This document shows, piece after piece, positions 13,700 through 18,340 of a stretch of 18,340 nucleotides of DNA. The stretch is taken from positions 1 to 18,340 of the forward strand of contig DCFY01000159.1 of assembly GCA_002315155.1 (NCBI GenBank), in the 5' to 3' direction. The translations under genes were made by a program, and so were the position numbers. The DNA comes from Megamonas sp. UBA1792 (GTDB lineage Bacteria; Bacillota_C; Negativicutes; Selenomonadales; Selenomonadaceae). Position 1 is the stretch's first letter. Every line of letters starts with the position of its first letter. The notes beneath the pieces are model-generated. The model saw only the letters and a list, made by a program, of their open reading frames with translations, was not told where the DNA came from and did no database searches.

Positions 13700-15157
13700 A
13701 TGGGATATTATTCACAGGACAGGGCACCGGTTTTGGAGGCACTGCAAAAATTAAAGACAATGAGGCTGGTTCCTTTTGATGTTCCAGGACATAAACGTGG
13801 GCGGGGTAATCCGGAGCTTACGGAGTTTCTGGGGGAAAAATGTATGTCAGTCGATGTGAACTCAATGAAGCTTCTTGATAATCTTTGTCATCCGGTATCC
13901 GTCATTAAGGAAGCAGAGGCACTGGCAGCTGAAGCCTTTGGGGCAGCCCAGGCTTTTTTTATGGTAGGTGGTACAACTTCGGCGGTACAGACGATGGTGC
14001 TCACCGTCTGTAAACGTGGTGATAAGATCATTCTGCCGCGTAATGTACATCGTAGTGTGATTAATGCTATGATTCTTTGCGGAGCGGTTCCGGTCTATGT
14101 GAATCCTCAGATGGATCATAATCTGGGGATATCACTAGGCATGCGTCTTAGTGAAGTAGAAAAGGCAATTCGGGAAAATCCTGACGCTAAGGCTGTTTTT
14201 GTCAATAATCCAACTTATTATGGAATCTGTTCGAATCTTCGGTCGATTACAGAGCTGGCACATCGTCATGGACTTCTGATGCTGGTAGATGAGGCACATG
14301 GTACACATTTCTATTTTAGTGATAAGCTGCCGGATGCAGCAATGCATATCGGGGCTGATATGGCAGCGGTCAGCATGCACAAGTCAGGCGGGTCATTGAC
14401 CCAGAGCTCACTTTTATTAGTTGGCCCGCAGATTCATGCAGGCTATGTACGGCAAATTATAAATTTAACGCAGACGACGAGTGGCTCATATCTTTTGATG
14501 GTGAGTCTTGATATATCGAGACGCAATCTCGCAATTCGAGGTAAAGCATTGTTTGATTCAGTGATTAATCTTGTTGAGTATGCACGTGGAGAAATCAATG
14601 CGATAGGTGATTATTATGCATATTCGAAGGAACTTGTGAATGGGGACTCTATCTACGATTTCGATATAACAAAGCTGTCAGTTTTTACGCGCCCCATCGG
14701 GTTAGCAGGCATTGAGGTCTATGATATCCTGCGTGACGAATACGATATCCAGACAGAGTTTGGTGATATCGCGAATCTTCTGGCGTATGTGTCAGTGGGT
14801 GATCGCCCAAAGGATATCGAGCGGCTTGTATCTTCCCTATCGGAGATACGACGAAATTATCGCAAGGATCGTTCGGGAATGCTTGCGGCTGAGTATATCA
14901 ATCCGCAGGTTATATGCGGACCGCAGGAGGCGTTCTATGCGGACAAAGAATCTTTGCCGATTAATGACACGGTTGGCAGGGTGTGCAGCGAGTTTGTTAT
15001 GTGCTATCCTCCTGGAATACCGATTCTTGCACCGGGCGAGCTTATTACGGGTGAAATTCTCACCTATATCGCTTATGCCAAGAAAAAGGGCTGTTCAATG
15101 ACAGGCCCGGAGGATATGAATATTGAACGTTTGAATGTCATGAAGGGAGATCTTTGA
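13700..15157 (+). CDS. speA: Arginine decarboxylase (fold III-distinct, Orn/Lys/Arg decarboxylase of the aspartate aminotransferase fold)
   Basis: This PLP enzyme has the Bacillus SpeA-type short layout (about 486 residues, without the N-terminal wing domain of E. coli inducible decarboxylases). Conserved features are FDVPGHKRG near the N-terminus, VDEAHGTH with the PLP-nitrogen aspartate, and the Schiff-base lysine in SMHKSGGSLTQSS (residue 228 from this start). Family members may take arginine, lysine or ornithine. I prefer arginine because speB, an agmatinase, follows in the same cluster, so agmatine to putrescine makes sense. The ATG at 13688 directly abuts AGGGGG and is too close for initiation. 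The ATG at 13700 is 13 nt away, somewhat far, so the start is uncertain by four codons. speE begins one base after its stop. Confidence 0.85.
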   Translation: MGYYSQDRAPVLEALQKLKTMRLVPFDVPGHKRGRGNPELTEFLGEKCMSVDVNSMKLLDNLCHPVSVIKEAEALAAEAFGAAQAFFMVGGTTSAVQTMVLTVCKRGDKIILPRNVHRSVINAMILCGAVPVYVNPQMDHNLGISLGMRLSEVEKAIRENPDAKAVFVNNPTYYGICSNLRSITELAHRHGLLMLVDEAHGTHFYFSDKLPDAAMHIGADMAAVSMHKSGGSLTQSSLLLVGPQIHAGYVRQIINLTQTTSGSYLLMVSLDISRRNLAIRGKALFDSVINLVEYARGEINAIGDYYAYSKELVNGDSIYDFDITKLSVFTRPIGLAGIEVYDILRDEYDIQTEFGDIANLLAYVSVGDRPKDIERLVSSLSEIRRNYRKDRSGMLAAEYINPQVICGPQEAFYADKESLPINDTVGRVCSEFVMCYPPGIPILAPGELITGEILTYIAYAKKKGCSMTGPEDMNIERLNVMKGDL

Positions 15158-15158
15158 T

Positions 15159-16010
15159 ATGGAACTTTGGTTTACGGAAAAGCATACACCTTATGTTGAT
15201 TTTTCGATAAAGGTTGACAGGCAGCTTTATTCGGGGAAAAGTGAGTTTCAGCGTATTGATATTTTTGATTCAAAGGAATTTGGTCGTTTTTTAACATTGG
15301 ATGGTTATATGATGCTTACGGAAAAAGATGAATTTATCTATCATGAAATGATCGTTCATGTGCCAATGTGCGTACATTCATCGGCAAAGCGCATTCTTGT
15401 TATCGGTGGTGGTGATGGTGGTACTGTGCGGGAACTTTTGCGCTATCCGACAATAGAACATATTGATCTCGTGGAAATCGATGAACTTGTCGTCGAAATT
15501 TGCAAGAAATATTTGCCGCATACCGCGGGCTGTCTGGGTGATCCGCGTATTCATTCCTATTATGAGGATGGTCTTAAATTCATTCGTCATTGCGAAAATG
15601 AATATGATCTCATTATTGTTGATTCAACGGATCCGTTTGGTCCCGGCGAAGGACTTTTTACAAAGGAATTCTATGGCAACTGTTACAAGGCACTGAGGGA
15701 AGACGGTGTCATGGTCAATCAGCATGAAAGTCCATTCTACAAAGAAGATGCTTATGCCATGCAGCGTGCGCATAAGCGGATTGTTGAGTCGTTTCCGATA
15801 AGCCGCGTATATCAGGCTCATATTCCGACGTACCCATCAGGTCACTGGCTTTTTGGTTTTGCATCGAAGAAGTACCATCCGATTAGGGACGCAAACTGGG
15901 TCAAGTGGAATGCGCTGGGTCTGAAGACGCGTTACTATAATACGCAGTTGCATGCTGGCTCGTTTGCACTGCCAAACTATGTGGAGGAAATGTTACGCGA
16001 TGTTGAATAA
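15159..16010 (+). CDS. speE: Spermidine synthase (putrescine aminopropyltransferase)
   Basis: It transfers the aminopropyl group from decarboxylated SAM to putrescine. The 283-residue protein has the small N-terminal beta domain with YSGKSEFQRIDIF, then the Rossmann-like methyltransferase-type domain with the VIGGGDGG nucleoside-binding loop. The catalytic Asp158 is in DSTDPFGP, at the same number as in the E. coli enzyme. PTYPSGHW forms the conserved late loop of the family. AAGGGAGA precedes the ATG, and the gene sits one base after speA and overlaps speB by 11 nt, indicating coupled translation. Acceptor specificity (putrescine, cadaverine, agmatine) cannot be read with certainty. A Thermus-like agmatine acceptor is an alternative given the adjacent speA and speB. 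Confidence 0.92.
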   Translation: MELWFTEKHTPYVDFSIKVDRQLYSGKSEFQRIDIFDSKEFGRFLTLDGYMMLTEKDEFIYHEMIVHVPMCVHSSAKRILVIGGGDGGTVRELLRYPTIEHIDLVEIDELVVEICKKYLPHTAGCLGDPRIHSYYEDGLKFIRHCENEYDLIIVDSTDPFGPGEGLFTKEFYGNCYKALREDGVMVNQHESPFYKEDAYAMQRAHKRIVESFPISRVYQAHIPTYPSGHWLFGFASKKYHPIRDANWVKWNALGLKTRYYNTQLHAGSFALPNYVEEMLRDVE

Positions 16011-16878
16011 AAATATAGAAACTTTTCTGGGCTGCGAGGGTGAGTATAAGGATGCGCGCATTGTATTGTTCGGTGCACCATTCGATTCGACAACGTCCTA
16101 TCGTCCAGGAACGCGTTTTGCGAGCCGTACGATGCGTGCAGAGTCGTATGGGCTTGAAACTTATAGTCCCTATCAGGACCTGGATATGGAGGATGCAGCT
16201 GTCTTTGATGGTGGCGACCTTGAACTTTGTTTCGGGGATACAGAGAAGGCATTGGCTTCTATCCATGATTTTACGGCAGAAGTCATTGCTGATAAAAAAA
16301 AGCCACTCATGATTGGGGGAGAACATCTTGTAACACTTGGTGCAGTTCGGGCCGTTTTTGAGAAATATCCGGATCTGCATATTATTCACTTTGATGCGCA
16401 TACCGATCTGCGTGAAGAATATCTTGGTGCACGGTTGTCACATGCAACGGTTTTAAAGCGTGTCTGGGAAATGGTTGGCGATAACCATATTTTTCAGTTT
16501 GGAATCCGTAGTGGCGAGCGTGATGAGTTTTGCTGGGCTAAAAATCATACAAGCTTGCAGATGTTTAACTTTGATGGCTTGGAGACTGTCATTGCACAAC
16601 TTGCGGGTAAACCAGTCTATTTCACGCTTGATCTTGATATACTTGATCCGTCTGTATTTCCGGGAACGGGGACACCAGAAGCGGGTGGTGTAAGTTTCCT
16701 TTCCCTGCTGGACGCCATACTGAAAGTTACAAAGCTCAATATTGTTGGCTGCGATATGAATGAGCTTTCGCCGGTCTATGATCAGAGCGGTGCATCGACA
16801 GCAGTTGCCCTGAAGTTGCTGCGTGAGCTTTTATTGAGTCTTGAACGTCCTTACATTGAAGGACCATCCATGGTATAA
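16000..16878 (+). CDS. speB: Agmatinase (ureohydrolase family)
   Basis: It hydrolyses agmatine to putrescine and urea with a dimanganese centre. All six metal ligands are present in 292 residues: His109 in GGEH, Asp132/His134/Asp136 in HFDAHTD, and Asp211/Asp213 in LDLDILDP. I start at ATG 16000, which overlaps the end of speE by 11 nt, with GGAGGAAA about 10 nt upstream. The longer frame from 15952 lies inside speE. Position between speA/speE and the carboxyspermidine genes fits putrescine supply. Some close relatives instead hydrolyse aminopropylagmatine, so the substrate is inferred. A 50-bp gap containing AGGGAGGT leads to the next gene, without a convincing promoter or terminator. Confidence 0.92.
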   Translation: MLNKNIETFLGCEGEYKDARIVLFGAPFDSTTSYRPGTRFASRTMRAESYGLETYSPYQDLDMEDAAVFDGGDLELCFGDTEKALASIHDFTAEVIADKKKPLMIGGEHLVTLGAVRAVFEKYPDLHIIHFDAHTDLREEYLGARLSHATVLKRVWEMVGDNHIFQFGIRSGERDEFCWAKNHTSLQMFNFDGLETVIAQLAGKPVYFTLDLDILDPSVFPGTGTPEAGGVSFLSLLDAILKVTKLNIVGCDMNELSPVYDQSGASTAVALKLLRELLLSLERPYIEGPSMV

Positions 16879-16928
16879 GTAAGAGTAAAAATATAGAGTT
16901 TACAATAAATAAGGGAGGTCTTTTATAA

Positions 16929-18131
16929 ATGGGAAAAGCATTGATTATTGGTTGTGGTGGAGTTGCGAGTGTCGCAATACACAAATGTTGTCAAAATAGT
17001 GAGATGTTTGAAGAAATCTGTATTGCCAGTCGTACAAAGAGCAAATGTGATGCACTTAAGAAAAAACTGGAGGGTGGCAGCAGGACGCGGATAACAACGG
17101 AACAGGTCGATGCAGACCATGTTGATGAACTTGTAAAGCTTATTAACAAGGTTAAGCCGGATGTTGTGCTAAACCTTGCACTGCCGTATCAGGATCTTAC
17201 AATTATGGATGCATGCCTGGAAACAAAGACAAACTATGTAGATACGGCGAATTATGAGCCAGTCGATACGGCGAAATTTGAATATAAATGGCAGTGGGCT
17301 TACAGAGAACGTTTTGAGAAGGCAGGTATTACAGCACTTCTTGGCAGTGGCTTCGATCCGGGTGTGACGGGTGTATTCAGTGCCTATGCAATGAAGCATG
17401 AGTTTGATGAAATTAACTATATTGATATTCTCGACTGCAATGACGGTGACCACGGTTATCCATTTGCTACAAACTTTAACCCGGAAATTAACATCCGTGA
17501 GGTATCAGCAAAAGGAAGCTATTGGGAAAACGGAAAATGGATTGAGACGGAGCCAATGGAAATAAAGAGTGTCTATAACTTTCCGGAAATTGGTGAAAAA
17601 GATATGTATCTGCTCCATCATGAAGAACTCGAATCTCTTGGCCTCAATATTAAAGGCATCAAGCGTATTCGTTTTTATATGACATTTGGGCAGAGTTATC
17701 TTACGCATCTCAAATGTTTGGAAAATGTTGGTATGACATCAATTGTTCCAATTGATTTTGAAGGTAAGAAGATTGTACCGCTTCAGTTTCTTAAAGCAGT
17801 ATTACCAGATCCGGCAAGTCTTGGTCCACGTACGAAAGGTAAGACAAATATTGGCTGTATCTTCCGTGGAAAGAAGAATAATAAGGTCAAGAGCTACTAT
17901 CTTTATAATGTTTGTGATCATCAGGAATGCTACAGGGAAGTTGGCTCACAGGCGATCTCCTATACGACGGGCGTTCCGGCAATGATTGGCGCCATGCTTG
18001 TTATGACGGGGAAATGGAAGAAGCCGGGAGTACATAATATTGAAGAGTTTGATCCTGATCCATTCATGGATGCACTTAACAAGTGGGGTCTGCCGTGGAA
18101 AGAAAGTTTCCAACCGGAAATGGTGGATTGA
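16929..18131 (+). CDS. Carboxynorspermidine/carboxyspermidine dehydrogenase (saccharopine dehydrogenase family)
   Basis: It reductively condenses a diamine (putrescine here) with L-aspartate-beta-semialdehyde to carboxyspermidine, using NAD(P)H. The 400-residue protein opens with a Rossmann motif (ALIIGCGGVASVAIHKC). The middle carries the family blocks VVLNLALPYQD, YVDTANYE and ALLGSGFDPGVTGVFSAYA, which distinguish this polyamine group within the saccharopine dehydrogenase family. The ATG is preceded by AGGGAGGT. The partner decarboxylase gene starts 2 bp after its stop, so the pair is translationally linked. It shares a cluster with speD and speE, which perform an alternative aminopropylation. 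A role on agmatine, making carboxyaminopropylagmatine, is possible because speA and speB are adjacent. Aspartate semialdehyde is also used by DapA. Confidence 0.9.
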   Translation: MGKALIIGCGGVASVAIHKCCQNSEMFEEICIASRTKSKCDALKKKLEGGSRTRITTEQVDADHVDELVKLINKVKPDVVLNLALPYQDLTIMDACLETKTNYVDTANYEPVDTAKFEYKWQWAYRERFEKAGITALLGSGFDPGVTGVFSAYAMKHEFDEINYIDILDCNDGDHGYPFATNFNPEINIREVSAKGSYWENGKWIETEPMEIKSVYNFPEIGEKDMYLLHHEELESLGLNIKGIKRIRFYMTFGQSYLTHLKCLENVGMTSIVPIDFEGKKIVPLQFLKAVLPDPASLGPRTKGKTNIGCIFRGKKNNKVKSYYLYNVCDHQECYREVGSQAISYTTGVPAMIGAMLVMTGKWKKPGVHNIEEFDPDPFMDALNKWGLPWKESFQPEMVD

Positions 18132-18133
18132 CC

Positions 18134-18340
18134 ATGGTACCAGGATACAATAAGGAATGGCAGGAGGTTCCGACACCGTGCTATGTTATTGATGAATTGC
18201 TGCTTAAAAAGAATCTGGCAATACTTGATGAAATACAGAAGGCAACTGGCTGTCATATTCTTCTCGCGCAGAAGGCTTTTTCCATGTATCATTTTTATCC
18301 GCTCGTAGGGAAGTATCTCGCGGGGACTGCGGCAAGTGGT
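18134..18340 (+). CDS. nspC: Carboxynorspermidine/carboxyspermidine decarboxylase, N-terminal fragment
   Basis: Only the first 69 codons are inside the window; the gene runs off the right edge. VPTPCYVIDE followed by the PLP Schiff-base lysine, Lys47 in LLAQKAFSMY, matches the alanine-racemase-fold (fold type III) decarboxylases that remove the carboxyl group from carboxyspermidine or carboxynorspermidine. The start is ATG 18134, two bases after the dehydrogenase stop. It has no ribosome site of its own beyond GGTGG inside the upstream gene, which points to translational coupling. Completion of the active site (the C-terminal half) cannot be checked here. Confidence 0.85.
   Translation, partial: MVPGYNKEWQEVPTPCYVIDELLLKKNLAILDEIQKATGCHILLAQKAFSMYHFYPLVGKYLAGTAASG

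Noticed and set aside
1..18340. CRISPR arrays, insertion sequences, tRNA or rRNA genes
   Set aside because: No regularly spaced repeats, transposase-like proteins, terminal inverted repeats flanking genes, or tRNA-like TPsiC/anticodon patterns were seen by eye.

Overview
The window looks like chromosomal DNA of an anaerobic, low-to-moderate GC Firmicute. The evidence is sigma-A type promoters with 17-bp spacers, strong GGAGG ribosome sites, GTG and TTG starts, a two-subunit oxygen-labile serine dehydratase, a superoxide reductase and a glycyl radical enzyme. The gene set, including an E. coli-type (class 1A) SpeD, would fit Negativicutes (Selenomonas/Veillonella relatives), but that placement is inference. 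No rRNA, tRNA, CRISPR array, insertion sequence or phage gene was found.

Left part (1-5634): the C-terminal half of a PreP-like M16 peptidase; dapA (lysine/diaminopimelate synthesis) with its own promoter and terminator; a monocistronic desulfoferrodoxin-type superoxide reductase; the sdaAB-sdaAA serine dehydratase pair; and a 3-hydroxyisobutyrate-dehydrogenase-family reductase ending at a strong bidirectional terminator. Middle part (5650-9089): divergent GtrA-like membrane protein (-) and GtrB/ArnC-like glycosyltransferase (+), an AlkD-like DNA alkylation repair protein (-), and a YitT-family membrane protein behind a good Fur-box-like operator. Next (9113-12381) is a two-gene unit of a PflD/YbiW-like glycyl radical enzyme and a fructose-6-phosphate aldolase. 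This pairing matches the reported 1,5-anhydroglucitol-6-phosphate glycolysis route, but no activating enzyme is present in the window.

Right part (12430-18340, running off the edge): a polyamine cluster in the order speD - speA - speE - speB - carboxy(nor)spermidine dehydrogenase - carboxy(nor)spermidine decarboxylase (partial). It encodes arginine to agmatine to putrescine, and then two chemically independent ways of adding the aminopropyl group: decarboxylated SAM (SpeD/SpeE), or aspartate semialdehyde (dehydrogenase/decarboxylase). The cluster is preceded by a strong promoter and a leader of about 370 nt with several hairpins, a possible 8-bp pseudoknot and an intrinsic-terminator-like hairpin just before speD. 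I could not assign this leader to any known riboswitch class. The leader and the doubled spermidine route are the two most interesting items.
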